This document shows, in pieces, positions 40,406 to 51,102 of a stretch of DNA of 64,000 nt. The stretch is taken from contig CM000694.1 in the NCBI GenBank assembly GCA_000149225.2, forward strand, positions 124,001-188,000, given 5' to 3'. A program made the translations under genes and the position numbers. This DNA is from Lachancea kluyveri NRRL Y-12651. Lineage: Eukaryota; Ascomycota; Saccharomycetes; Saccharomycetales; Saccharomycetaceae. Every line of letters begins with the position of its first letter. Positions within the stretch are counted from its first letter, which is position 1. Below the pieces are notes generated by a model. That model made no database searches. It was given only the letters and a program-made list of their open reading frames with translations, and was not told where the DNA came from.

Positions 40406-42427
40406 ATGTGGCAATTGCTCTTCGGTTTCTTACTTCATACCTTATTAATTCGTGACTTTGTGTCACAGGCCAACTCCACTGACGATTTCACTGTTGGACT
40501 TGAGGAAGAGCTGGTCATTGCAGATGACACAGATCTTTTCCCTGTGGGATTACCAAATGAAACCTGCATAGTCGAAGACCCCACCTTTGGTATAGAGTCC
40601 ACTGATAATAATTTAGGTACAAACATGTCGGATACCGTAGAGAGCATACCGGTGGATATTCAACCCAAGTACATCGATATTGAAAGCGAGATAAAGTATC
40701 CATATGATGAGAAACTATATTTGAGGCCTCTTCCCAAAAATTTCTTGTTGACTTCCTTCCAGTTTCATATGCATTCCTCTGATTTTCCCATTGACAAGAA
40801 CGATAAGGATGTAGACCAGTACACACACTATACTGTGTTTCCTAAGACTATCAGTCCGATTCTTGACATTACCAGAACGAGGCAGCTTCACTTAAGGTTT
40901 ACCCATGGCTTGTGGGATTCTGAATCCTGGGGACAGCTACCTCACGCAGGTTTGAAAGCAGGTGGCACTGGTGTGGAACTCTGGGCAGTTATCGAGGCCA
41001 GTGACAAAGATGAAGCTTTTCATCAGTGGAAAAAGTTAGCAAATTCTCTGAGTGGGCTATTCTGTGCTTCAATCAACTTTGTTGATAGCTCCAGGACAAC
41101 GTACCCGGTTTCCTCTTTCCAACCAGATAGAGAGGAGAATGGCCTTCCCTTGTTTGCTGAAGATAACAATCTATATCTGATTCGTGCTGCTTTGGCAAAT
41201 GAACCCATTTGCACTGAAAATTTGACTCCGTTCGTGAAGCTACTTCCTACAAAAGGCAAGTCAGGCATATCGTCGTTGTTAGACGGCCACAAAGTCTTTG
41301 ATTCTCCTTGGCATAGTCTATCCATAGATGTCACTACTGTTTGTAACGATACGACGGCCATGTGCTATTACAGCATGGAAGAATATGTCGAAACAGTAAT
41401 CAATGTTCCTAACACTTTGGCGAGGAGTGGCAGGCCGATTCCCAAGCCCATTGATGGGTCGAAGTTACGCTGTGACCAGTCGAAGCCTTATGACGAGTTC
41501 CAATGCTTTCCTCTACCTGAAGAGGCCAGTTACAACTATGAAGTTTCTAAGATCTTTGGTAAGCAGATTCTGGGCTCCAACCTAATCTCTAGCTCTCCAA
41601 CTAGGGTTTGTGCTAATGTTACAGACAACTGGAAGGTTTTCGTTAAGATTGAAGGAGATTATTTTGGTACTGATGACAACTGTTTTGATATCAAAAGTGT
41701 TAAACCTCATGACCTCTACTTGGAGGCCGGTGATGCTACCAATGTTATTCCAGTGGAAGATGTTCCGATTTTCGTGAGTAGATCATTGACAGGATATGGC
41801 CAAGATAGAGGCGGGTTGCGTACGGTATTCAAAAACCCAACTGACGTTCCAGTCCATCTGATTTACTTTGAATCATTACCATGGTTTATGAGATTGTACT
41901 TGTCTTCACTAAAGATTGAAAGCAATGATCCGGATTTAACAATTGATGATGTAATCAATTCCACCTACTACCTACCAGCAATTGATCGTAAGAGACCAAC
42001 ACATATTGAGTATAAAATTACTGTTCCTCCAAGGAACTCATTTGCCTTATCTTATCAATTCGACAAATCGTTACTAAAGTACGCAGAATACCCACCAGAT
42101 GCTAACCATGGTTTCGATATTGAGTCGGCTGTTGTTACAGTAGTGGAACCGATCAAATATAAGTTGAGAACTGCGACATTATTGTTATCAATTTCCACAC
42201 CAGATTTTAGTATGCCCTATAACGTGATTATTTTGACCTCTACTATAATGGGCTTAGCGTTTGGAACCTTATTCAACTTGATAGTAAAGAGACTGGTTCC
42301 TGTGAAGGAAGCAGATTTGATTGCCCAAAACTCAGGCCCCAAGTTTGTAATCAGAAGGCTGAAAAACAGACTGAGAAATTTAATAGTCAGAAACAGCGAT
42401 AACAACAAGGAGAAAAAGGTTCAATAG
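40406..42427 (+). CDS. GPI16: Gpi16, GPI transamidase subunit
   Basis: This ER membrane subunit of the GPI transamidase attaches GPI anchors to proteins. It has 673 residues against 610 in S. cerevisiae. It begins with a signal peptide (residues 1 to about 22), followed by an acidic luminal stretch to about residue 95 absent from S. cerevisiae. The conserved core starts at YPYDEKLYLRPLP. Sequons are seen near residues 23, 51 and 73. The conserved body includes WGQLPHAG, LTPFVKLLPTKGKSG, SLTGYGQDRGG and YFESLPWFMRLYLSSL. One C-terminal membrane span (VIILTSTIMGLAFGTLFNLI) and a basic cytosolic tail follow. YHR188C in S. cerevisiae; first gene of the chromosome VIII track. Confidence 0.95.
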   Translation: MWQLLFGFLLHTLLIRDFVSQANSTDDFTVGLEEELVIADDTDLFPVGLPNETCIVEDPTFGIESTDNNLGTNMSDTVESIPVDIQPKYIDIESEIKYPYDEKLYLRPLPKNFLLTSFQFHMHSSDFPIDKNDKDVDQYTHYTVFPKTISPILDITRTRQLHLRFTHGLWDSESWGQLPHAGLKAGGTGVELWAVIEASDKDEAFHQWKKLANSLSGLFCASINFVDSSRTTYPVSSFQPDREENGLPLFAEDNNLYLIRAALANEPICTENLTPFVKLLPTKGKSGISSLLDGHKVFDSPWHSLSIDVTTVCNDTTAMCYYSMEEYVETVINVPNTLARSGRPIPKPIDGSKLRCDQSKPYDEFQCFPLPEEASYNYEVSKIFGKQILGSNLISSSPTRVCANVTDNWKVFVKIEGDYFGTDDNCFDIKSVKPHDLYLEAGDATNVIPVEDVPIFVSRSLTGYGQDRGGLRTVFKNPTDVPVHLIYFESLPWFMRLYLSSLKIESNDPDLTIDDVINSTYYLPAIDRKRPTHIEYKITVPPRNSFALSYQFDKSLLKYAEYPPDANHGFDIESAVVTVVEPIKYKLRTATLLLSISTPDFSMPYNVIILTSTIMGLAFGTLFNLIVKRLVPVKEADLIAQNSGPKFVIRRLKNRLRNLIVRNSDNNKEKKVQ

Positions 42428-43454
42428 AAAGTAAATAAAAACCGAATAAAATTTGATACTCTTTTTTACTTTACATTCGGTAGAAATTTATGTCCCTTGC
42501 AACCGCACAGATCTCTTAATTCTAAACTTGCTTTATGGATCCCAACAAGAGAGCGCTTCCAACCAAAATGATGCTAAAAAGAGCAAAGCTCGAATGTATC
42601 AATTTTAATTGGTATTGGCTTTTAGTTAGTTACCATAATGTTCTGTATGTTTTAGTATGTTTTTATCCTAATTGTTTGTTGTTTTTTTACACCATACGCG
42701 TATATATCAAATAAAGCTGTTGTAAATCTTCTAAATAGCTAAGGGGGGTAGGAGTGAATGCGATCAGATCTAGCTTACAAAGATGTAATATTTCATAGCA
42801 CTCGCAGAAAATACTCGCGTATTTTTCATTGGAGCATGTACGAAATTTCTGTTTTATTTGAAGTGTTTTCGTCGTCCACTCACCACCTTCTTGTTTCTCG
42901 TCAATCTAAAAGAAGGAGGAAGTATTTTTGACGACGAGAAGTCAGTATCTCACTTAATTATTAATTAGTTTTACAAAATTGGTGTGATTTTACGCTGGCT
43001 TCTGATCCTTTCTTCGGTATCTAAGTGCTTAATTATCACCCACGTTGTTCATTCTATATTGTACTTCGTAGTTATCTTGCCGTCGGCCGATGTCAGTAAT
43101 ATGGCAGTGAGGCCATTGCAAAGCTTGAGTATTATCGTACAGAAACTCTTAAAACAGCCGCTAATAAAGGATTCTATCCAGTAAAGTCAATAAACATATG
43201 TCTTATTTTAAAAACTGTGCTATAATGGTTTGTATTACGATAATTGCTGGAGTAAGCATCGCATCTATTTGATGCTCAAGCCTTTTGTAGTAAAGTTTTT
43301 GTTACTAGTATTAAGCTGGTTTGATTAGTATTATACTCAGGAGCTTGAAGTAAATATCATGCATTGTATTTATCGGACATCAAAATAATGGGAGGAGGAC
43401 TTTCGAATCTTTAAACTTCTAGTTTTCACCAGGTTTTACACATACAGCCTTTAC
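42428..43454. other. Convergent intergenic region of GPI16 and IKI1 (1.0 kb)
   Basis: This is unusually long for two 3' ends facing each other, where 50-300 bases is typical in this window. It is AT-rich. I see no tRNA, LTR or conserved ORF; the 66-codon frame at 42984 has no ATG. It could hold a decayed gene or a noncoding RNA. Confidence 0.5.
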
Positions 43455-44357
43455 TTAAAAAGGATCCTCATAAGGGTCTTCTTCATCATAATCATCATCC
43501 TTTTCAAACTCATATACTATAGCGCCCCCGGTGTTGAAAGACTGAGCATCTAAGAAAGGTAATTCAACTTGTTCTCTGGCGGCTTTTTGCCTCGATGAAG
43601 TTGACAAATTGAAAGTGGTTAATCCCTCCAACATTTCTGGATCCTCTACAGTTCCATTTTGATCTTCTTTTGCCTTTGTTACTACCTCGTACGCGTGTGT
43701 TTTTGAATCTATTTGGAAGCAATAGCTTAATGACCTACCGGACCTCCTACGGTTTGTCAGTTTTACCTGGAAAATAGAACTGTTCAAACCCCTCAGCAAG
43801 CAAAAGCGTTTTAGCTCATAATCTAATTCTTCCTCATCAATGTTTTTAGGTAGGACGGGTTGTAATTCAAATATCGTAGTAGCCATAAATTGCAGTAGTT
43901 GCAGTGATGATGGATAGTGTTGCAATTCCTGAGGCCTGAACTCCGGCTGGGATCTATGAAATACTGCAAATAGAGTGGTATTTGGTGACGCGACACTAGT
44001 AACAAAACTAGACAGCTGATCGTTTGGAATATAGTTGATGCAATCGATAATCACCATATACCTTTTGAGAGTGTTTGTCTCTGTGGGTGGCGGTAGATAC
44101 GATTGGAGTGTAGAGAGTAAGCGTTTCAGAGGTATCTGATCGGCCTCTATGAATTGAGCAGCAAATGGTGGTCTGTTGATAGTCTCGAACGAGACATAAA
44201 CTACTGTAGTATTATCGGCAAGGTTATGTGCAAATTCTTCCATGAGAACGCCAGCCGTCTGAGCAAGAGAGTCTATGCATAGTACCAAAGGGGATAGTTC
44301 CTTCAAAGAAAGAATACGTTTGAGCAATACAGATGGATTGTGCGTGGTACTAGCCAT
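43455..44357 (-). CDS. IKI1: Elp5 (Iki1), Elongator subunit
   Basis: This is a subunit of the Elp456 ring of Elongator, which modifies wobble uridines (mcm5U/ncm5U) in tRNA. It has 300 residues (S. cerevisiae 309). It has a RecA-like fold without catalytic Walker motifs: SLKELSPLVLCIDSLAQTAG near the start, YMVIIDCINYI near residue 107, FAVFHRS near 131. The C-terminal part is acidic, ending with a D/E-rich segment (DDDYDEEDPYEDPF). Identity is supported by divergence from KOG1, as YHR187W/YHR186C. It is split from KOG1 by 248 bases. Confidence 0.9.
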   Translation of the reverse strand: MASTTHNPSVLLKRILSLKELSPLVLCIDSLAQTAGVLMEEFAHNLADNTTVVYVSFETINRPPFAAQFIEADQIPLKRLLSTLQSYLPPPTETNTLKRYMVIIDCINYIPNDQLSSFVTSVASPNTTLFAVFHRSQPEFRPQELQHYPSSLQLLQFMATTIFELQPVLPKNIDEEELDYELKRFCLLRGLNSSIFQVKLTNRRRSGRSLSYCFQIDSKTHAYEVVTKAKEDQNGTVEDPEMLEGLTTFNLSTSSRQKAAREQVELPFLDAQSFNTGGAIVYEFEKDDDYDEEDPYEDPF

Positions 44358-44605
44358 TGTGTAACTATATTTGACTCTGTAAGTTATCCTTCACTTTGAT
44401 GATTTGCGCAAGAGATGAGATGACTACTATTCAAAATTTTCTTGTTTCCATCACCAAAACAAGGCACGGAATAACAATTTAGGCCGTATTTGATGATCAT
44501 AATTTAGTTTCAGGCATGTTGTTCAGGTTGTTCTGCGTGAATGAGAGAACCACCTCGCATATAAACAGATAGAATTTAGTCCTTGAACAACTACCATAAA
44601 TTGCT
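44358..44605. promoter_or_regulatory. Divergent promoter of IKI1 and KOG1
   Basis: This 248-base shared promoter has GAGATGAGATGA at about 44412-44423 and TCAAAATTTTC at about 44431-44441. These resemble PAC and RRPE but do not match fully. Such sites would suit two growth-linked genes; the assignment is weak. Confidence 0.35.
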
Positions 44606-46129
44606 ATGCCGGTAATGTATGGGCCACACCCATTACAACCTTTGAATACCGAGACCAGACATGGGTTTGATGAGGAGTATAGCTCAGAGCAGTACTTGGA
44701 ATCCCTTGCTAATAGCTTTCTATTTTACTTTGACGATAAAAGGCACAGAACTAATGGCAATCCAACTCCAACTCAAGAAAAGCAGGATGACATTGACCAC
44801 TACTACCAGCCCATTTACGATTGGAAGATAATGAAAGAAAGGCAGAAAACTGTGTCTGCTGCCTTGTTGTTATGTCTAAACTTAGGTGTAGATCCACCAG
44901 ACGTCGTGAAGACCCATCCATGTGCACGTTTAGAGTCGTGGGTAGACCCTTTGAACTTTCAAGACTCTAAAAAAGCTATTGAACAAATTGGTAAGAACTT
45001 ACAATCTCATTACGAAACTTTGTCTCTTCGGACACGCTACAAACAAAGTTTGGATCCTTGCGTTGAAGATGTAAAGAGATTTTGCAACTCTTTAAGAAGA
45101 GCTTCTAAAGATGAGAGGATACTGTTCCATTATAATGGACACGGTGTACCACAACCCACACCCTCTGGTGAAATTTGGGTTTTCAACAGAGGATACACTC
45201 AGTACATTCCGGTTTCGCTATATGACCTACAAACCTGGTTGGGCGCACCATGCATTTACGTTTACGACTGTAATAGTGCCGGTAACATTGTCACGAATTT
45301 TAAAAAATTTGTTCAAAAGAGAATTAAAGATGATAACGATGGAAATCATGACATGGCAGCTCCTTCACCGACTTCCGCATATACAGAGTGTATTCAGTTG
45401 GCTTCATGCGGGTCTAATGAGTTATTACCGATGAATCCAGAACTTCCAGCAGATTTATTCACATGTTGTTTGACATGCCCGATTGAAATCAGTGTTAGAA
45501 TTTTTTTAATGCAATCTCCATTGAAGGACTCAAAATATTCTATATTTTTTGAAAGTCCAGACGGAAGAGAAGACCACAGTTCCAAGGAACCTTTTAATGA
45601 CAAAATGCCAAATATCACTATTCCGGGGAAACTTTCCGATAGAAGAACACCTTTGGGTGAGCTGAATTGGATATTTACTGCTATCACAGACACAATTGCT
45701 TGGACTTCCTTACCAAGACCACTGTTTAAGAAACTTTTCCGACATGATCTGATGGTTGCTGCACTATTTAGAAATTTCCTGTTAGCCAAAAGAGTGATGC
45801 CTTGGTATAATTGTCACCCGGTATCAGATCCTCAGTTACCAGATTCCATAACTGACCATCCAATGTGGAAATCTTGGGACTTAGCTATTGATGAGGTTCT
45901 AACCAAATTAATTGACGATTTGAATGAGTCTCCAATTACTCCAGGAGATTTGGAAGCTCGAATGATTCTACAGCAACAGCAACAACTGCAGCAGCAACAG
46001 CAACAGTCGCAAAGTAAAAATGACAACACGCTTCATTCCAGAGCACCCGCTGGTACCCTAAGTACCATGTCTCTAGCAGCACATCCATCACAATTTGCCG
46101 TACAACAACAGCAGCAATCAGCACTGTCT

Positions 46130-46179
<50 letters not shown>

Positions 46180-49100
46180 ACAACAGCAACAGCAACAGCA
46201 ACAACAACAATTCACGGGATTTTTTGAGCAAAATTTGACGGCCTTTGAACTTTGGCTGAAATATGGTTCTAACACTAGGCATCCGCCAGAACAACTACCG
46301 ATTGTTCTTCAAGTGCTCTTGTCTCAAGTTCATCGTGTTAGAGCATTGGTTTTGCTTTCCAGGTTTCTAGATTTAGGCCCTTGGGCTGTTTATCTATCAC
46401 TATCAATTGGTATCTTTCCCTACGTTTTGAAGCTCCTGCAAAGCCCTGCGCAAGAATTGAAGCCTATACTGGTATTTATTTGGGCTAGAATAATGTCGAT
46501 TGACTATAAGAATACACAAGCAGAACTTATCAAAGAAAAGGGCTTCTTATATTTTATTAAGATGTTAGTTCCTGATTGGGGTCTTACCTCTTCGATCAAT
46601 AGAAGCTTGTCCTCAGGGGGCGGTAGTCCTTTAACTATGAATATCCCAACAAGTGTAGGTACTCAACGTTATCAATTATACCAACAGCAGCAGCAACAAC
46701 AGCAACAACAACAACAACAGAATGCAAATTCTTCAGCAGCATTAGTTCATACTAATAACAATACTACAGATGAACAAAAAGCGATGGCTACATTTGTCTT
46801 ATCTTCCTTTGTTAGGGACTTTCCAGCAGGTCAAAAATATTGTTTTAACGTGGAACTTTTGAATAAAATATGTCTTTATATTGATTTTTCAGAGGTTCCA
46901 CTATTGAGGCAGTGGTGTATTATCTTAATTGGTCAATTATATGTGAGAAATCCATTGAATAAGTTCATCTTCAAAAATGAAGGTTACCTCGAAAGATTGA
47001 CGAAATCCTTGAGGGATCCTGTGCCAGAGGTTAGGTGTGCGGCCCTTTTAAGTATTAACCACTTCATTTCGGACACAGATGAGGCAGAATTGATAATGAA
47101 ACTGCAGCAAGATTTGCAACAACAAGCCCAGCAGTTTCAATCGCAGTTGCAACAATCGCAAACATCTACACAGCAACAACAGAATGTTCAGCAACAGCAA
47201 TACCAAATTCAACAACAACTACAGCAATGTCAAATATCTATCAATCAGTTACAAAGCATAGATTTAAGACAGCTCAAACGTGAAGAGATTAAAATGACAG
47301 TCGCAGCCTTAGGATTGGTAAATGATGGATCCTCACTGGTTAGGAAGGAGCTGATAATCTTCATGTCTCATGTTGTTTATCGATACACTAATTTCTTTGT
47401 CGTTATTGCATTTAACGAGTTAAGTGAAGAAATCATACAATTGGAAAATCCAAACAATGACACCGACTCATCTAAAAACAAAGGCTCGGTAGGGCATGGC
47501 TCTATCTTTAACACTGTTTGGAAAGCTTTACTGATTCTTGCTGAAGATCCATTTCTCGAAAACCGCTCGTTGGCACAAGAAGTACTCGATTACATCCTGC
47601 TAAAATTGAATGAACATCAAGAATTGGGAGAAGTTGTTACACAAATGGAACAATACCTAGTTAGACGTAGCGCTAACAGCTCTCATACTAGTAAGAATGG
47701 CACGAATTCGGCAAGGCTTCCAACACCTAGAAGACCAACAAGCTTGGCCCTGCGTGATGATCTAAGAAATGACCAGGATGACCAGCCTCCTCAGGAAAAC
47801 AGTTCTTCTCTGTTCAGAAGGTCCATCTCCTTGAGCAGCATTTTGAGAACTCTTGGTTTCCAGAATTCTGGCTACACGCAAGACCCAAATGACTCCTCTA
47901 GCAAAGGTGGCATGAATAGTAGGTCGCAAGGCTTATCACTTTTGAGCGTTCCGTATGGAGTAGCACCAAAAGCCCCTACTCCAAGATTTAAGAAACACAA
48001 AAGTCCGGTTGAGCTTCCCTTAAAAAGTACTTTCCTGGATTACTCTAGGGAATACTTTCAAGAACCCCAGATGAAAAGGCAGGAGTCTGATGAGCCGGGC
48101 AGTGTTGAGTACACTTCCAAATTGTGGAGAAGAAATAGAAATGAATCTATAATTCAAAATACGCAGCATGAGAAAGAATTGTCTTTATACGGTGACTGGT
48201 CGAACAAAATCGCTACATTGGATAACAAAACGCAACCTAAATTGCTACGTTTCACTCAATTTGAAAGTTTTGTAGTTTCCTCTGATGATAGGGATAACAT
48301 TACTGTATTTGACTGGGAAGAAGAAAGAAAGCTTTCGAATTTCTCTAATGGTAATCCATTTGGTACTAAAATTACTGATCTGAAATTTTTGAATGAAGAT
48401 GATGCGCCCCTATTACTGACAGGTTCGTCTGATGGTATAGTGAAAATCTATAAAAACTTTCACTCTTTAGAAGATTTCCAGCTCGTTTCATCTTGGAGAG
48501 GTTTAACTGACCTACTCTTAACGCCAAGATCTACTGGTTTGCTGACAGAGTGGCAACAGAGTAGAGGATCCTTATTGGTTACCGGTGATGTGAAGATAAT
48601 TAGGGCTTGGGATGCGTTAACTGAGACTATTGAGGTCGATATCCCTGCCAAATCATCCTCTTTGATCACGTCGTTGACTTCGGATCAACTGTCGGGTAAC
48701 ATTTTTGTAGCTGGTTTTGCTGATGGCTCATTAAGGGTCTATGATCGTCGGTTGGATTCTAGAGATTCTATGGTTAGACTCTGGAGATCTACAGGGGGGA
48801 AACAAAACTCGTGGATCAACAACGTTCATCTGCAGAGAGGTGGGTATAGGGAACTGGTTAGTGGCACGACCAATGGTGTTGTTGAACTTTGGGATATAAG
48901 GTCTCAAAATGCAGTTTTATCTTTTGTTGATGAGGGACAACGCGGCTCCGGACAAAAAATAATGTCTACTATGACCTCTATGCAAGTTCATGAGCATGCC
49001 CCAGTTGTTGCGACAGGTACCAAGCAAATCAAAATTTGGACTACTTCAGGTGACTTGCTGTCTAGTTTCAAGAACACTGGTCACTCTCATGCTATTGGCG

Positions 49101-49270
49101 TAGCTGGCACTTTAGCAACCGGCATTACTAACGCTAGATTTTCTTCCTCTTTTCTGTCCTCTCTTGCCTTTCATCCTCATAGAATGATGTTAGCAGCAAC
49201 TAGCTCTCACGATACTAACATCAACATCTATCAATGCCATGACACAAGGACTGACTGCGTTTACCATTAA
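44606..49270 (+). CDS. KOG1: Kog1, TORC1 subunit (Raptor)
   Basis: This essential TORC1 scaffold presents substrates to Tor1/Tor2 at the vacuole. It has 1554 residues (S. cerevisiae 1557). The N-terminal raptor caspase-like domain (about 60-400) shows HYNGHGVPQPT near residue 175 and YVYDCNSAGNI near 220, at the positions of a caspase His/Cys pair. Residues 540-1000 are HEAT repeats, broken by glutamine tracts. The C-terminal third (about 1190-1554) is a WD40 propeller with repeats such as FDWEEERKLSNF, LLTGSSDGIVKIYKN and VSGTTNGVVELWDIR. Three poly-Gln tracts lie at about 453-467, 509-535 (27 Gln) and 693-705. Convergent with TNA1. Confidence 0.96.
46130..46210 (+). repeat. CAG/CAA repeat coding 27 Gln in KOG1
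   Basis: Twenty-seven in-frame glutamine codons, mostly strictly alternating CAG and CAA, so the underlying DNA unit is a hexamer. Shorter (CAR)n tracts flank it at 46105-46119 and 46682-46720. Length variation between strains is likely. Confidence 0.92.
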
Positions 49271-49356
49271 AAGTTGCCCATTAGTTAATTGATTATTTGT
49301 TACATAAAAAAGGAATTATTTTTACTTTAAAAGTAGCCTTTATTAGTATAATCTTA

Positions 49357-50898
49357 TCAATACATGTACCTAAACTCGGGATTTTTATCACTCAAGGTTT
49401 CGTTATAAGGAACTGGAACCCCGTCATCTTCACATTTTTTGATTATATCCTCTTTTTTATGGTTCAAGCGGCGGTACATTAAAAATTGAACAAATGTCAA
49501 GATAGCGCCTAAGACTTGAAGAGCCAGGCAAATCGAAAGTCCTTTGAGATACCTAGGTTTGTCTTCTGCGGTAAAAATCTGTCCTGAAACCAGCCCAGAA
49601 GAGGAACCACAAAACAGGTTAATACCCAAAGCCGTAGCCCTTTTATAATAATTACCATTGTTTCCACTTAGCCATAAACAATTCATTGATGCGTTCACAT
49701 AGATACCTAAAGCTAAAATGAACATACCAAAAAATCTCACACCATGTACCTCAGATCCAACAACAATTGCCAACCCGATAGCACATGTCAGACATGCGCC
49801 AATAATGAATGGAGATCTTATCCTCAGCCTATCAGAAATGTAAGCGCAGATAAAATAGGTGATTGCAGTCAGAAAATAAATTGGGACTGTCAATAGCTGT
49901 GCCTTGATACTCGTGAACCCCATGCTGGTGATAATTATCGGTAGGAAGACAGTCAAACCAAATGAAGTCAAATCGATACAAAATAAAGCGGCAGCAGAGA
50001 CCCAAGTCTTCAGATCTCTTGTTGCAAGCCAAACCTGGTTCCAGTCAAATTTTTCATCCGGGTCGAAAGTACTCATCGTCTTGTATCTCGCAGAGACGTA
50101 TTCACTTTCTTCTTTAGTGAAAAACCACGAATCTTCCAATCTACTGCTTAGACCGAATACGTAAAATGGCACAAATCCGATGGAAATTGCGCCTTCCACA
50201 ATGTAAATGTATTGCCATGCGCTGAGACTACCAGAGATCTTGGAGCATCCATACGAGATCAACCCACCAAATGAAGAGGAGATACATGCAGCAAAAAATA
50301 CATAAGCAAACCGCCTTGCATATTGCTCCCTCCTATAACATATAGTCAGATACATGTTTATGGCCGGGTAAATAGTACCTTCGAAGGCACCCAACAACAA
50401 TCTAACCACGAGTAGATGAGCGTAGTTCTTGGCCCAAGCAGTGCCAAGTGAAATAGCACCGAAACACAATAGGCAAAAACTCATCATTTTGGGTGGGCCA
50501 ACAATCTTTAGTAGGTTGGCACCTATGGGGTCGAAGAAAATGTAAGTAGCAAAGAACACAGTGACACAGTTACCGTACTGATTTCCTGTAAGGTTCAAAT
50601 CCTTAGATAGACCGGCCAGTTCTGCATTACCGATGTTAGACTTATCCAGATTGGACAAAAAGTACAGCATTGCCATCAATGGTACCAGAAAGCAGTCCAT
50701 CTTCTTTACAATCCTGCGCTCCATGGGATGTGTTAGACTTGGCAACTGGTCATCATCTGATGACGACAACGTGGATTCGTTACCATCAGCGACAGCCCTA
50801 TCAGTTTTTTCATTTCCTCCAAAAATCAAAGAGTCTTCGAAATTACGTTTGTGCAAATCATTATTTGTTGTCACAGAACTTGCAGATGTGATTGACAT
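49357..50898 (-). CDS. TNA1: Nicotinic acid permease Tna1
   Basis: This plasma membrane proton symporter of the Dal5 (anion:cation symporter) family imports nicotinic acid for NAD+ synthesis. It has 513 residues (S. cerevisiae 534). Twelve hydrophobic segments are visible between about residues 65 and 480, after a hydrophilic N-terminus. Family motifs are present: YFLSNLDKSNIGNAELAGL at the first span, LLGAFEGTIYPA near 170, and GLSSRLEDSWFFTKEE in the central loop. The family has many members with different substrates; the nicotinic acid assignment rests mainly on synteny (YGR260W between APL6 and RAD2). A TATA box lies about 200 bases upstream. Confidence 0.87.
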   Translation of the reverse strand: MSITSASSVTTNNDLHKRNFEDSLIFGGNEKTDRAVADGNESTLSSSDDDQLPSLTHPMERRIVKKMDCFLVPLMAMLYFLSNLDKSNIGNAELAGLSKDLNLTGNQYGNCVTVFFATYIFFDPIGANLLKIVGPPKMMSFCLLCFGAISLGTAWAKNYAHLLVVRLLLGAFEGTIYPAINMYLTICYRREQYARRFAYVFFAACISSSFGGLISYGCSKISGSLSAWQYIYIVEGAISIGFVPFYVFGLSSRLEDSWFFTKEESEYVSARYKTMSTFDPDEKFDWNQVWLATRDLKTWVSAAALFCIDLTSFGLTVFLPIIITSMGFTSIKAQLLTVPIYFLTAITYFICAYISDRLRIRSPFIIGACLTCAIGLAIVVGSEVHGVRFFGMFILALGIYVNASMNCLWLSGNNGNYYKRATALGINLFCGSSSGLVSGQIFTAEDKPRYLKGLSICLALQVLGAILTFVQFLMYRRLNHKKEDIIKKCEDDGVPVPYNETLSDKNPEFRYMY

Positions 50899-51094
50899 GG
50901 CTTTTCTTGTTGTCAGAGCACAGTCCTGAATATGAAGAGGATAGAACTCGATTTTTTTCTTTTTTTGTCGCCGCGCGGTCGGTGCTGATGACAGAAATAC
51001 TTGAAATAGTGTTAAATAGTTCTTGGTTCAAAAGAAAAGAGGTGAAGTAAATATGCTAGAAAAATTATGTCGCTTTAATGTCATTATTTATTTA

Positions 51095-51102
51095 CTTATA
51101 TA
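51095..51102 (-). promoter_or_regulatory. TATA box candidate for TNA1
   Basis: TATATAAG on the minus strand fits TATAWAWR, 197-204 bases upstream of the TNA1 ATG. An inducible transporter gene would be expected to have one. Confidence 0.4.

Noticed and set aside
40257-40466. 69-codon minus-strand ORF between HSH155 and GPI16
   Set aside because: It overlaps the GPI16 start and has no recognisable feature.
45832-46124. Cys-rich ORFs on the minus strand in KOG1
   Set aside because: They are antisense readings of the CAG/CAA glutamine repeats.
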